DNA of 21,767 nucleotides, taken from the NCBI GenBank assembly GCA_008931825.1, contig QXVZ01012535.1, positions 1 through 21,767 of the forward strand. Direction: 5' to 3'. The first letter of the stretch is position 1. Every line of letters starts with the position of its first letter. Below the pieces are notes generated by a model. That model saw only the letters and a program-made list of their open reading frames with translations. It did not search any database and was not told the DNA's origin. The position numbers were made by a program, and so were the translations under genes. This DNA comes from Phallusia fumigata (Eukaryota > Chordata > Ascidiacea > Phlebobranchia > Ascidiidae). Shown in pieces: positions 1-9,333 of this stretch.

Positions 1-85
1 ACCGATACCGAAATGTAATTTGTTGTTTGTAAGCTTCGATAACTTGTAGATTGCACGATGTTGCTGTTTGATCATTTTGTTTCAG

Positions 86-192
86 GTTCTCGTGGACGGC
101 TTCTGTTTACTGCATCCGCTAACTGCTTGACCGCAAACGAAATATATGACCAAAACATTGTCCACACAGATGTGCAACACGCGACTAAACAT
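86..192 (+). other. Putative exon E1, copy 1 (3' end uncertain)
   Basis: It begins after a T-rich acceptor ending TTTCAG at 85. Read with one base from an upstream exon (phase 1) it is open, starting SRGRLLFTASANCLTA, and stays open to about 327. No clear GT donor is seen; the end given is a conserved CAG, followed by GAATGA here and by GCATGT in copy 2, so the true 3' end may differ. No family recognised. Coding status is uncertain. Confidence 0.3.
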
Positions 193-261
193 AAAACAGG
201 AATGAAAAAGTTGATCATCCAACCAGCATTTAGTGCAAATAGTTTTCAGGCGAGCATGGAA

Positions 262-293
262 AGACAGCAGCATAATGTGCACTTATCCTGTCT
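262..293 (+). other. RNA hairpin, family i, GTGCAC loop
   Basis: AGACAG (262-267) pairs with CTGTCT (288-293) and ATAA (272-275) with TTAT (283-286), closing the 7-base loop TGTGCAC. An extra CAG bulges the left arm relative to its duplicate at 1349. Confidence 0.6.
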
Positions 294-358
294 TCCCATG
301 TTGACATGTTTAAGTGTAACGCGTTGAATTTCCGTTGCCCCTTTTCTTTATTTTGCAG

Positions 359-417
359 AAAATTAACGGCAGCCGAATCCTCGTCTACTTAAGTACAACA
401 TAACCAAATTTCTGCCA
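359..417 (+). other. Putative exon E2, copy 1
   Basis: It starts after TTTATTTTGCAG, and the hairpin at 262-293 ends 66 bases upstream. All three frames contain stops, so if it is an exon it is non-coding or terminal. The donor is weak (GTTAAA near 417); another candidate GTAAAG lies near 636. Confidence 0.25.
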
Positions 418-693
418 GTTAAACTTATCGAACGGCCCCTGTTGATGCTTTTGCGTTAACATACGTAGTATTGTGTTATTACGCTATAATAACTTTTTGG
501 CATTTGCTTTTTAGGTCACACATATCGTATTAGTGTTGTAACGTACAACCACAAGAACATCTAAACCGGAGAAACATCTTACATACGGAGAGGGCCATGG
601 TGAAATTCCCAAGTGCTTGTGGGACAGAAAAAGGCGAGTAAAGGATGATTATTCAACTAGCTATAAATTAAATTATTTTTAAATAGAACATGG

Positions 694-726
694 GAAGGCG
701 GTATAACGTGCACTTATCCTGTCTTC
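694..726 (+). other. RNA hairpin, family i, GTGCAC loop
   Basis: Thirteen bases at 694-706 (GAAGGCGGTATAA) face 714-726 (TTATCCTGTCTTC) with two G-U pairs and one mismatch, leaving loop CGTGCAC. The left arm differs from the hairpin at 262 at several places, yet pairing is kept. Confidence 0.65.
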
Positions 727-803
727 GCATGTCAATATATTTCAACGTTTTGTGAACTGGACTACATATCGCATAGAAGTACTGCTTCTGCTTTGGTTTG
801 CAG

Positions 804-872
804 AAGAGACTTCTTGCATTCGGGTGCGAGAGAACAAGATGGAAAGAATTTAAGTAACCAGCATTTTCAGAG
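804..872 (+). other. Putative exon E3, copy 1 (69 nt)
   Basis: It is bounded by GGTTTGCAG and the consensus donor GTAAGTTG. In phase 0 it reads KRLLAFGCERTRWKEFK and then stops; read one base later it is open throughout but would need an upstream phase-2 exon. Hairpin 694-726 lies 78 bases upstream. It uses a donor about 33 bases earlier than its duplicate at 1888, so the copies differ in exon end as well as in frame. Confidence 0.45.
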
Positions 873-1055
873 GTAAGTTGAAATTACTAGGTGTATTTTG
901 ATTTTATTGTTTGCTCACTTTTTGCGTCATTCTTCTTTTGTAACTCGTGTCGAAGGTAGGGTGTTGTGAAGAGGGGCCGATCAAAGACGACCTTACTGCG
1001 AAAATATTCAGGTAACTTTATTGTTTTAATGAACTTCTTCGATGTCGGTGCAAAA

Positions 1056-1081
1056 GCAAATTGGGGTGCACACTAGTTTGC
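1056..1081 (+). other. RNA hairpin, GGTGCACA loop on an unrelated stem
   Basis: GCAAATTGG (1056-1064) pairs over all nine positions with CTAGTTTGC (1073-1081), two of them G-U. The 8-base loop is GGTGCACA, identical to the loops upstream of module C many kilobases away, although the stem sequence differs. Confidence 0.7.
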
Positions 1082-1172
1082 TTGTGTACCGATACCGAAA
1101 TGTAATTTGTTGTTTGTGAGCTTCGATAACTTGTAGATTGCACGATGTTGCTGTTTGATCATTTTGTTTCAG

Positions 1173-1281
1173 GTTCTCGTGGACGGCTCCTGTTTACTGC
1201 ATCCGCTAGCTGCTTGACCGCAAACGAAATATATGACCAAAACATCGTCCACACAGATGTGCAACACGCGACTAAACATAA
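1173..1281 (+). other. Putative exon E1, copy 2 (3' end uncertain)
   Basis: This near-identical copy of the block at 86 has the acceptor TTTCAG ending at 1172. It keeps the same open phase-1 frame through the TATATGACCAAAAC stretch but meets TAA just beyond the suggested end. CAG followed by GCATGT could be a GC-type donor, though the first copy does not keep it. The GGTGCACA-loop hairpin at 1056-1081 lies 92 bases upstream. Confidence 0.3.
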
Positions 1282-1348
1282 AACAGGCATGTAAAAGTTG
1301 ATCATCCAACCAGCGTTTAGTGCAAATAGTTTTCAGGCGAGCATGGAA

Positions 1349-1377
1349 AGACAGCATAATGTGCACTTATCCTGTCT
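1349..1377 (+). other. RNA hairpin, family i, GTGCAC loop
   Basis: AGACAG (1349-1354) pairs with CTGTCT (1372-1377) and ATAA (1356-1359) with TTAT (1367-1370), around one C-C mismatch. The loop is TGTGCAC. Confidence 0.65.
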
Positions 1378-1442
1378 TCCCATGTTAACATGTTTAAGTG
1401 TAACGCGTTGAATTTCCATTGCCCTTTTTCTTTATTTTGCAG

Positions 1443-1502
1443 AAAATTAACGGCAGCCGAATCCTCGTCTACTTAAATACAACATAACCAAATTTCTGCC
1501 AG
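1443..1502 (+). other. Putative exon E2, copy 2
   Basis: This duplicate of the block at 359 follows TTTATTTTGCAG at 1442 and sits 66 bases after the hairpin at 1349-1377. It has stops in all frames and the same weak GTTAAA boundary. Confidence 0.25.
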
Positions 1503-1778
1503 TTAAACTTATCGAACGGCCCCTGTTGATGCTTTTGCGTTAACGTACGTAGTATTGTGTTATTACGCTGTAATAACATTTTGGCATTTGTTTTTTAGGT
1601 CACAAATATCGTATTAGTGTTGTAACGTCTTACCGACAGAACATTTAAACCGGAGAAACATCTTACATACGGAGAGGGCTTCGGTGAAATTCCCAAGTGC
1701 TTGTGGGACAGAAAATAGGCGAGTAAAGGATAATTATTCAACTAACTGTATATTAATTTTTTTTAAAATAGAGCATGG

Positions 1779-1811
1779 GAAGGCGGTATAACGTGCACTT
1801 ATCCTGTCTTC
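1779..1811 (+). other. RNA hairpin, family i, GTGCAC loop
   Basis: This is the duplicate of the hairpin at 694. Arms 1779-1791 and 1799-1811 enclose CGTGCAC, and exon E3 copy 2 begins 77 bases downstream. Confidence 0.65.
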
Positions 1812-1887
1812 GCATGTCAATATATTTCAACGTTTTGTGACCTGGGCTACATATCGCACAGAAGTACGCTTCTGCTTTGGTTTGTAG

Positions 1888-1992
1888 AAGAGACTTCTTG
1901 CATTCCGGTGCGAGAGAACAAGATGGAAAAAGTTTAAGTTTCTCGATTTTCGTTGGTCCCCTTTCGTAATTCCTGTCAACCAGACGTCCCAG
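1888..1992 (+). CDS. Putative coding exon E3, copy 2 (105 nt, 35 codons)
   Basis: This is the cleanest exon of the left region. It lies between acceptor GGTTTGTAG and donor GTAAGTGC, is exactly 35 codons, and is open in phase 0 at both ends. It begins KRLLAFRCERTRWKKF and ends VIPVNQTSQ. No family is recognised. The RC....W.K spacing loosely resembles module C of the large array (SCRCQVKIRSWEKT), and both have a GTGCAC hairpin about 70-80 bases upstream, so it may be an old relative. An antisense ORF overlaps it but lacks splice signals. Confidence 0.4.
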
Positions 1993-2368
1993 GTAAGTGC
2001 AATGATCTTTACAATCAATTGGTGTTGTGTACAATACCCTTATTATTTCGGCCTTTATGTTAATACAAATAAAGGCTACTATACTGAACTTACCTAATAC
2101 TTCATGATGCATGTTTTTGTGACATGTTAAACGTTTGTTTGCGGCATAAATGACGACTCGTAGTTTATAGCCGACAGGGTTTGTTTGTTGCAGAGTTTCT
2201 CGCTGCGAGGCAAGAACGTAATGTTTTGAAAAGTTGGAATGTCAGCAAACTGAGAGTCAAATGTGCAGACAAACAATGTATTCCGCCCACTAAGTGAATC
2301 CTAAACCCAATTTTTAGCTCTATTTGGAGGAAAAATGGAGGAAAAAAAACTTGTTTGTTGTGTTGCAG

Positions 2369-2462
2369 TTAATCTGTTTCGAACGATTAAACACCTAATT
2401 TTGGAATGGGTGAAAAAGATTCGATAGAAACCAGACGTTTCGGGGAAGATCTGATGCTGAAT
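2369..2462 (+). other. Exon-like block, possibly a diverged module A
   Basis: It is flanked by TGTTGTGTTGCAG and GTAAGTAA, and the end ...GATGCTGAAT before the donor recalls the end of module A (GATGCAT...CAAAT then GTAAGT). It is 94 nt with stops in every frame, so it is non-coding, terminal, or decayed. A second TTGTTGCAG acceptor at 2193 has no convincing donor partner. Confidence 0.3.
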
Positions 2463-3013
2463 GTAAGTAATCTAAAAACTTGTTTCCACCCCGGATCATT
2501 TTCGTATAACTGGCTCTAGAATCCGGAATTTTTAGATAAAAAGCCCAATATTTCACTACCTCCCATTTCAAAAATGTTTAATTTCGAGCGGATACCAGCA
2601 TCGTAAATGAAAGGGTAATCCCCCGTCTTGCATCTACGCTATTTTCTGCTGTCTGTGAGCAGCTGAAGGGTGCTTATTTGCCGTATACGGGCAAGACCTT
2701 TTCAAACTTTTTGCAAACTGTGGAAAGTTGCTTGGTTTGGGCATGGTTGCAAATGAAATACTCACAGCCTAACTATGAGGTATATTAGTTAGATTTGAAC
2801 GCCCATGTAATGTCAGACTAGTGAAAAATTCCATTTTGTGTCTATTTGCAGTCGTTTTGTTGTAGCAGTTTACCAAAATGATACTTTTTATCATTTGTAG
2901 TTAGGTTGTTTTTTAAATTATTTTATATTTCGTTGAGATATTACCGTAAATTTCCATCCAAATAAGCAACAGTTTCTCCATCCAAATACAATGCACTGAA
3001 TGTATTTTTACGC
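2463..3013. other. No gene seen
   Basis: This is AT-rich sequence with no supported exon, repeat copy or hairpin of the kinds found elsewhere. Confidence 0.5.
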
Positions 3014-3290
3014 AGCCACGGCTGGGTGCCGTCTAAAACTGGAGGGCCGCTCGGTACACCTCTCGCAACTCTAAAACTACAAAGTCGCTCGGTCTGCCTC
3101 TCAAACGTCTAAAACTGCAGGGCAGCTCCGTCCAGCACTCGGTCCGCTTCTCGAACGTCTAAAACTGCAGGGCCGCTCGGTCCAGTGTTAGGCCCGGCTC
3201 TTGCAAGCCTAAAACTGCAAAGCCACTCGGTTCAGCACTTCGTCCGCCTACCGAGCGGCCCTGCAGTTTTAGACGTTACCAGCCACGGCT
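3014..3290. mobile_element. Foldback / MITE-like element with internal tandem repeats
   Basis: The left end (AGCCACGGCTGG, then GTCTAAAACT and GGGCCGCTCGGTA) is mirrored by the reverse complement of the right end, over about 42 bases with a few mismatches. Inside are about four imperfect copies of a 50-60 base GC-rich unit containing TCTAAAACTGCAGGGC and CGCTCGGTC. The outermost ten bases are themselves nearly palindromic. Nothing encodes a transposase. No convincing target-site duplication is visible, so the exact ends and superfamily are open. Its composition contrasts sharply with the AT-rich flanks. Confidence 0.7.
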
Positions 3291-3814
3291 TATTATCACG
3301 ACGCAATGATGATTTCATTTACAGTCTATATATAGACACTCGCATTCTACAGTAGTTGCAAAATCGTGTATATATAGACGCTCGGGGTGGAAAGAGTTAG
3401 TATAAATACAATATGAAATACAATTTTTAGACACTTCCCTATTGCTACAACGAATAACGAGCCTGGTGTTGACTTTTGCATGATGATTTGCATGTTGCAC
3501 CTGCTATTTTGCTTGTCACGTGTGATTCATTGAAGATTCGGTTGTCGGCAACTGTAGAAGTGTCCACATCAAAATTTTACCAAATTCTCCCTAGCAAAAC
3601 AGTGAAAATCACAAAAGGCTTAATATGTTCAGAAAAAGTAATTAAACGTTAGGTCAGCAAACTAGGTGTTAAATAAAAAGCAAACTAACATAAAAATACT
3701 ATTATACAAATCTTAAATGCATATACTGCATTGGAGTGCGCGAGGAACTTTACACCCTATATTTTGTTTAGGCTTGTACATTAAACTTGAATGCTGTTGT
3801 CAGTTTTGTTGCAG
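3291..3814 (+). repeat. Type II intron block upstream of module A
   Basis: It opens with two TATATATAGAC-CTCG repeats at about 3328 and 3369. From about 3424 (ACACTTCCCT, CATGATGATTTGCATG, CCTAGCAAAAC) it matches blocks at about 11075, 12466, 17115 and 18920, which lie between B and A in type II cassettes. Confidence 0.6.
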
Positions 3815-3937
3815 ATTGGTTTCTTTAAAGACTGGTCTGGAATATCAAAAAGGTTGGAAAATCCGCACTAACAAATGCAATGGAGGAATCTGTATGTTGA
3901 TATGCATCATCTTGATCATATGCATCACATGACAAAT
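3815..3937 (+). pseudogene. Module A exon, copy A1 (type II), frame-broken
   Basis: It has acceptor TTTTGTTGCAG and donor GTAAGTAA. At 123 nt it starts ATTGGTTTC like the other type II copies. The second half is open and similar to intact copies (QWRNLYVDMHHLDHMH), but a CAC-TAA stop and an extra base break the first half. The next module downstream is C1, with no B between; the joined intron suggests a deletion. Confidence 0.55.
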
Positions 3938-4099
3938 GTAAGTAAACATGTATGTTTCTGTGCTTCGATAACTTTTGTTATGGGTTCCTTTCCATTAAGG
4001 GGACAAATCTTGTTTTGTTTAGCCTTCACGATGTGTTTTTGTGCTGTGCTTCAAAAGTGACAAATGTTCACTTTTCTGTCTCTAATATTTTTGTTTTAG

Positions 4100-4212
4100 G
4101 AACTCGAGTCTTGCCGCTGTCGAGGAAAAAACAGGATTTAGGAAAACTCTGCACTGAAACGCTTGCTCCTATCAACTCTGCTCAGGGAGAATCTACATTT
4201 AGGTGGAGACCC
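4100..4212 (+). pseudogene. Module C exon, copy C1, broken
   Basis: Acceptor TTTTGTTTTAG is followed by a C-type start, ELESCRCRGKNRI, then TAG. Similarity to other C copies fades after about 50 bases. The end given is a TTTAG before GTGGAG and is only a guess. The intron upstream keeps only the right arm of the usual hairpin (TTTAGCCTTCACGATG). Confidence 0.45.
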
Positions 4213-4390
4213 ATGTGTTTATGCTTGGAAAAACAATTATGTTAGGACCCAATGTGGTGCAGTAATTGAATGTATATCCTAAGTTTCGTAGAACGCCTCC
4301 TCTAGCACTCGATGTTCTCATTCAAGCCACTGTCATATTCATTTTGTTGTGTCTGTCAATGTTTAACATGTTTTTTGCATTGTTTCATAG

Positions 4391-4442
4391 AATATGGATT
4401 AAGACGGCAAAGAAGGAGACAGAAGTAACCTACATTTTTAGA
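4391..4442 (+). other. Conserved block D, copy 1 (possible exon)
   Basis: It follows TTGTTTCATAG and precedes GTTAAGTT, a weak donor. One frame reads WIKTAKKETEVTYIFR and runs on as an open frame; the copy at 20455 reads WIKAANKEIEETCIFR. The phase does not fit modules A or B. It lies 235 bases before B1. It may be an optional exon or simply a conserved intron segment. Confidence 0.35.
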
Positions 4443-4491
4443 GTTAAGTTGAAGTTTATACATATTTACGCCTACACAGCAAAATTAAACA

Positions 4492-4529
4492 ACAGGGGTG
4501 GTTTAGAGTGCACGCTTGACCACCCCTGT
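4492..4529 (+). other. RNA hairpin, family iii, GTGCAC in loop
   Basis: Eleven perfect pairs form between ACAGGGGTGGT (4492-4502) and ACCACCCCTGT (4519-4529). The 16-base loop contains GTGCAC at 4508-4513. Module B1 starts 97 bases downstream. Confidence 0.75.
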
Positions 4530-4625
4530 ATTTTAGTTACTTTATTTACTTCATTAAATATACATGCATAATTAAATACAGCGATCGTTACTTTTTCCAT
4601 TGACAGTTGCGAGTTTTTCTTGTAG

Positions 4626-4703
4626 AACTTCAGACCAGCATCGCTTCCAGATGACCATTATTGTATGTAGAACTGCTAGGATCGAGGATCTTATACCCAA
4701 CAG
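4626..4703 (+). pseudogene. Module B exon, copy B1 (subtype Ib)
   Basis: Acceptor TTTTTCTTGTAG, donor GTAATTAT, 78 nt. In phase 0 it meets TAG at codon 15; one base later it is open. It shares the Ib core TGTAGAACTGCT with B9 and B10 but has +1 and -1 indels relative to them. Confidence 0.55.
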
Positions 4704-4800
4704 GTAATTATATGTGGTCAAGCACATTACCGGTTTAATCTGGAGAACCTTATTAAAAATATGTAGGTTGACACATTTTTTTGTTCAAAATACAATTTCT

Positions 4801-4834
4801 GAAGGCTAAATAGGGTGCACACTGTTTAGCCTTC
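4801..4834 (+). other. RNA hairpin, family ii, GGTGCACA loop
   Basis: Thirteen consecutive pairs form between 4801-4813 (GAAGGCTAAATAG) and 4822-4834 (CTGTTTAGCCTTC), one of them G-U. It ends 69 bases before module C2. Confidence 0.8.
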
Positions 4835-4902
4835 GCAATGTGTTTTGCTTCACAAGTGAGAGTAAAATTTGCACTTTTCTGCCTCTGATATTTTTGTTTC
4901 AG

Positions 4903-4992
4903 CTGTCAAGGAAAAACAGGATTTGAGAAAGTCCATTTTCGTCTATGGTTGTTGGGAAACCTGAATCCGAAAATGGTTAAATGCTCGACGAG
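4903..4992 (+). pseudogene. Module C exon, copy C2, truncated at 5' end
   Basis: Acceptor TTTTTGTTTCAG and donor GTAAATTA are present, but the first ~17 bases of module C (GAACATTGTTCTTGCCG) are missing, so the exon starts CTGTCAAGG. Phase 0 hits TGA after seven codons. Confidence 0.5.
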
Positions 4993-5564
4993 GTAAATTA
5001 CTTTTTTCCTTTGATTTCCTACTTTCTGTCTGCAATTAGCACACATGATAGACGTATCTGAAGTTTTAAAAGTAATTTGTGACCATATATTGAATTCAAC
5101 TATTTTAACGTTCAAATATTCATTCTGTGGTTTACATGCCCTATAATTGGACATACTAATCTAAATGTATTGAAATTCATAAAGTACATATATATTGGGT
5201 GCTTGTGAGTTGTTTAAAATTTTAGTTCCATGGACGTGTTTGAACGCTGTTCTGTCCAAATGCAAACGACACGACCCAAGTGGCGCAGCCCTTAGGGATT
5301 GGTACAAGGCTTCTATTTCACACATCAACGTGCATTTGTTTGTGGCGGCCTGACAAGTGTTTTGCCTACTATAATCAGGCTGTAAATGTGCAGTAATATT
5401 TTCATTGTTTTATGGGTTTTTATGGGTGTTGAACAGTTTTCAAAACCGAAATGGTGAAATATTCCCTGCACATTGTCTATGCACTTTGGGGGGGGGGGGT
5501 TTGGTGGATTTGGATGAAACTTTCACCGCTGGAAGATATGGTCAAGGTGGTGTGCATTAGTTTC

Positions 5565-5850
5565 GGTTAACCCCACAGACCCAGAGGTTACCCCACTAGC
5601 CCCCTAAAATGGGTCAAATTATTAAACGATGTCCAAATTTGTTGAAATTTACAGTTTGTAGAACATGCCTTTGTGGTGCATCAATTTTATTTTTTAACAC
5701 CATAGCCCCAGTNGAATGAAATTTACACAGTTTGTAGAACATGTCATTGTGGTGCATCAATTTCTTTGTTTGACCCCATAACCCCATCAGTTAACTTGCT
5801 AGCCCCTAAAATGGGTCAAATTATTACCCCCCCCCCGAATTGGATGAAAT
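5565..5850. repeat. CCCC-rich tandem units, interrupted
   Basis: This is the same unit as at 15560 (ACCCCACTAGCCCCCTAAAA, ATGGGTCAAATTATTA). One unit is cut short exactly at an ambiguous base (5713), and another has a run of ten C where the copy at 5565 has a short variable sequence. Confidence 0.7.
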
Positions 5851-7575
5851 TTACACAGTTTGAAAAACATGCCATTGCAGTGCTCTAATTGCTTTGTTTA
5901 TACCTATAGCCTGGAAATGTATTTCGAAAAACACATAATGTAGAACTTTGCATGTGTGGGGACCCATGCGATTCTGCCAGCAGAAACAATCATGTCATAA
6001 ATAGCGCCGGTAACTATAAGGCCCAAAGTAAAATAATCTTGGGAATATATCCTCTTTTAATATTGGGTAATAGTGTATGTAGAATGTGGGTATATGGTAA
6101 GCCACCCTTCTAGTTTCTGATTGGGATGAATTGTTGTATATTTTAGGTCTATGCCTGAGAAACCTTACACCTTACACTTGTTAGCCTTGTATATTAAACT
6201 GGAATGCTGTTGTCAGTTTTTTGACCCCTTAGCCACAGTGGTTACCTTGCTAGCCCCAAAAGGGAAAAACGTTTTTTAAACATTTTGCATGCTTGCAACT
6301 ACCACAAGCGAAAAGCTTCTGATAGAGTGACATAAGTAAAAAAAGTAAATAGTTATGTGGAATATAAACCGATTGTCCCAGTTCGATAAAAACTTAAGTG
6401 GACGTTGGTTCAAGTCTGGATTTGTCACTTGTTTGGCTTGTGGCTCCCTCCAGTGGGGGTCACCTTTTCAATGATTTCTGATGTAAGTTTGGCCAACGAA
6501 TTCTGCATTTCCAACAATGCCCCTAAATTGTGTCAAATTACTGAGCAATGTCTGTACTATATGAACTTTGGATAGTGTGTGTAATATACCATGGTGGTGT
6601 GTTGTTATTTTTTTTTAACACCGTAGCTCCAGAAGTTATATTGTTTTTACTGTTTTTTTTTCTGTCTAACGCGAGTTTGTTCCCACGTTTTGGTCATGAA
6701 GGAGTCGTCCAAATTTCTTCAAATTTTCACACATGATATAGATGTGTGTCTGAAGTTGTGCACTGTTAACTTTTAATCCCAATTCACCCATCGGTTCACC
6801 CACAGGCTCCAAAAATGTAAATTTTTTAAAACGGCAATATTTAACAGGGGTAAGTTACCTAGAAGTTTTCTATTTTGTTAGCTGGTACAATGTAATGTAT
6901 TTTAATGTATTTTGTGACTTTTGTTTCGATTCACCCATATTTTACCTTTTTAACCCCCAAAATTCTGTTTTTTGTTTACATGCCCTTTACTTCAGACATA
7001 CTAGTCCAAATGTATTGGAATTTAGGATGTATATATATAGGGTGCTTCTTATAGGTTGTTTAAAATTTTAGCCTGATCGGTCAAGTATTACCCTTGCAGC
7101 CACAAATACGTGTATAACAGCAGGCGGTTTTGCCCCAAATGCAAAACGACCTGACATGAGGGAGTGATTGACGATTTTACCACTCAAGCGGCGCAACGCT
7201 CAGCGGTTGGTCACAGTCTGCTACTCTACACATAAACGGGCGTTTATAGGGTGCGGCCATGACGGACGAAGCTCAGCTGTTTATATTACATTACTGGTTT
7301 AGGTGATTGCGTAGCGAAAACCGAAATACGTCTGCTAAATAATGTAGTAAAGGTGATACATTACAATAACTTTGCTTTCTACTCTGTTGTACAAAAGCAT
7401 GAAGCGCATAGTTAGTTGGTCAAGAAGCGTAATGTTGTTGTTGTTGAATTTAGGGGGGGGGGGGGGGGCCGCGCTGAAGAGATTCGTTAGGAGTTTGCTN
7501 CCTCGGCTAAAGGTCACTGTAGGTCAAACTATTGATCAGTGGGGCTGTGGGGTTTAAATTGTGCTGTTTACAGTG

Positions 7576-7898
7576 AGATTGTAATTGGCATAATGTAAAA
7601 AGCGATTTGGTTAGAATATATGCGAAAATCTTTACTTTTTGTTTTCCCATCGATTTTTAAACTGATCTCATCCTAAAACATCGCTACTATTCAGAAACTT
7701 CATGTGTGTGGGGACCCATATGTTTATGCTAGCAGAAACAATCATGTTATAAAATGCCAAGGGAATTTGGGACCCAATGTTATGCAGACATTGAATATAT
7801 ATCCAACATAATGAAGGAGATGGTACATGTGGAAAACATCAATTTAGGGTGGTAGTGTATGTGGAATGAAAATATGGAAAACGCCACCTCTCTAGTTT
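7576..7898. repeat. 323-base block repeated at 11908-12230
   Basis: The two copies align without a gap at offset 4,332 and are about 95% identical by eye. Shared marks include GACCCAATGTTATGCAGAC and GAACGCCACCTCTCTAG. It contains no open exon. Confidence 0.85.
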
Positions 7899-9333
7899 TA
7901 AATATTTTAGGTTCAGCCAACGAATGCCACATTTTACCCTGTAGCCCCAGCAGTTACCCTACTACCTCCCTTGTGCACTGTAACTTTTGCCCACAGTTGA
8001 CCCATCTCTTCACCCACAGGCGCCCAAACCCCATTGCTCCAGATTTGCATGCTTGCAAACACCACAAATAAAAAGTTTCTGTAATAATCAAGCGGTTACA
8101 TAAGTGAAAATGGTGAAAGGTTACATGGAGTATGATCCAATTGTTCCAGTTGAATTGCACTTCAGTGTGTGGTGGTTAAGTCAGGGGTTGTCACTAACTT
8201 TTCAAACTTGTAGTGGGCTTGTTTAACCATTCCATTGGTTATCCTTTTAAACAATACATGTATCAAATTTCTGAACCTGTCTGAATTGCATGGAATTCGG
8301 AAAGTGTGTGTAACATGCTATTGCGATGTATTGATGGCTCCAGCAGTTACCCCACAAGCAAAGATGCAGCCCAGAGATTTATGCCTCGCGTATCAAACAG
8401 ACTTGTCTCTTCCTGGTTGGCAGCCATGTATTTTGTGAAAATAAAGCTATGCGCAATGGTAGAGAGAAAGCGTTTGCTACTTCAAACTTCAAAAGACGGT
8501 GCGTTACAACAACTCTGCTCCTATTTAAAGTTGTTTTTAAAGTAGATTTGTATATGGGCTTATATTTGGTTTGTCAAAGAGCGAAACGTTGTTGTCAAAT
8601 TAATAGCGAATCACTGAAAGTTTGGTTTGGTGCAGCTCGGCCAAAGGTTACTGCAGATCAATGTGTCTGTTAGTTTGTGGGGTTGAAACCAAGCTTTTTA
8701 AGTAAAGATTGTTTGACATGGTGTTTCACTTTTTGTTTAAACTTTTTATGGTTAAGGAAAAATTGAGACACATTTATGTCAACATAGTTGTGTATCCAGG
8801 CTTTTGTTGTGGGCTTGTGTAACCACTCTATTTTATGGTATTGATGACCCCAGCATTTGCCCCACTAGCCCCTTACGACAGTCTCTGCCCAGAGTTTTAA
8901 ATTATACCACTGCTTCGTATACAAAACAGACTTTCTCTCGTGCTGCATAAAAGCCATTCAGTTGTAAAAAATCAAGCTGTTTGCAATTGTAGCTGAAATG
9001 CATTTGATACATCAAACCGTTAAAGACGGTACATTACAACAAGTCTGCTTATTTAAACTTTACATTTTAAATCTTAAAACTGCACTTTCAATATCCCTAT
9101 CAATTGACCTTTGTATGTGGGTGCGGACACATATGTGGATGCTTGCAGTATATAATCAACATAATAAATACAAATAGAATTTGTGGATATTATTCTCATT
9201 CAATCCTGTATACTATGTTTCTTGTTCTGTCTTCAAATGTTTGCCATGTTTTTATGCCCTTTTTAAAGAAAATAGGTTGAGACTGCAAAAATGCATGTTT
9301 TAATACGTTGACATTTCTGCATTTTTCTACCAG

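Larger units (their letters stand above)
1..1940 (+). repeat. Tandem duplication, offset about 1,085 bases
   Basis: Bases 1 to about 852 recur at 1088 to about 1940 with only scattered substitutions and 1-3 base indels, about 95% identical by eye. The left copy is cut by the window edge, so the unit may start further left. The copies diverge just after the TTTAAGT near 855 and 1940: the first goes straight to a GTAAGT donor at 873, the second continues to another donor at 1993. Each copy carries three putative exons (E1, E2, E3) and two GTGCAC-loop hairpins. The link 853-1087 has no counterpart after 1940. Confidence 0.9.
4993..9333. repeat. Long repeat-filled intron or inter-cassette region
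   Basis: No exon is supported here. It holds CCCC-rich tandem units (about 5565-5850, with weaker copies at 6210, 7930 and 8830), poly-G runs at 5488-5499 and 7453-7468, and a poly-C run at 5827-5836. It also holds blocks shared with other inter-cassette regions: 5277-5353 and 7187-7262 (also near 10300, 15105 and 20085), 6661-6980 (also 11371 and 11688), 7576-7898 (also 11908-12230), and 8300-8690 (also 16400-16740). Ambiguous bases occur at 5713 and 7500. Confidence 0.7.

Noticed and set aside
58-327. 89-codon plus-strand ORF starting at ATG 58
   Set aside because: The ATG lies in the intron-like tract before an acceptor, and the duplicated copy at 1145 is stopped by TAA. It is better explained by exon E1 plus read-through.
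1753-2112. 119-codon minus-strand ORF
   Set aside because: It overlaps exon E3 copy 2 antisense, and its near-identical duplicate at about 670-1030 has no matching long ORF.
3014-3290. CRISPR-like array
   Set aside because: Repeats are imperfect, without uniform unique spacers, and the last copy is inverted. The context is eukaryotic.
4266-4571. 101-codon plus-strand ORF
   Set aside because: It reads through block D and the family iii hairpin. Only the D segment is conserved as protein, so the full ORF is not supported.
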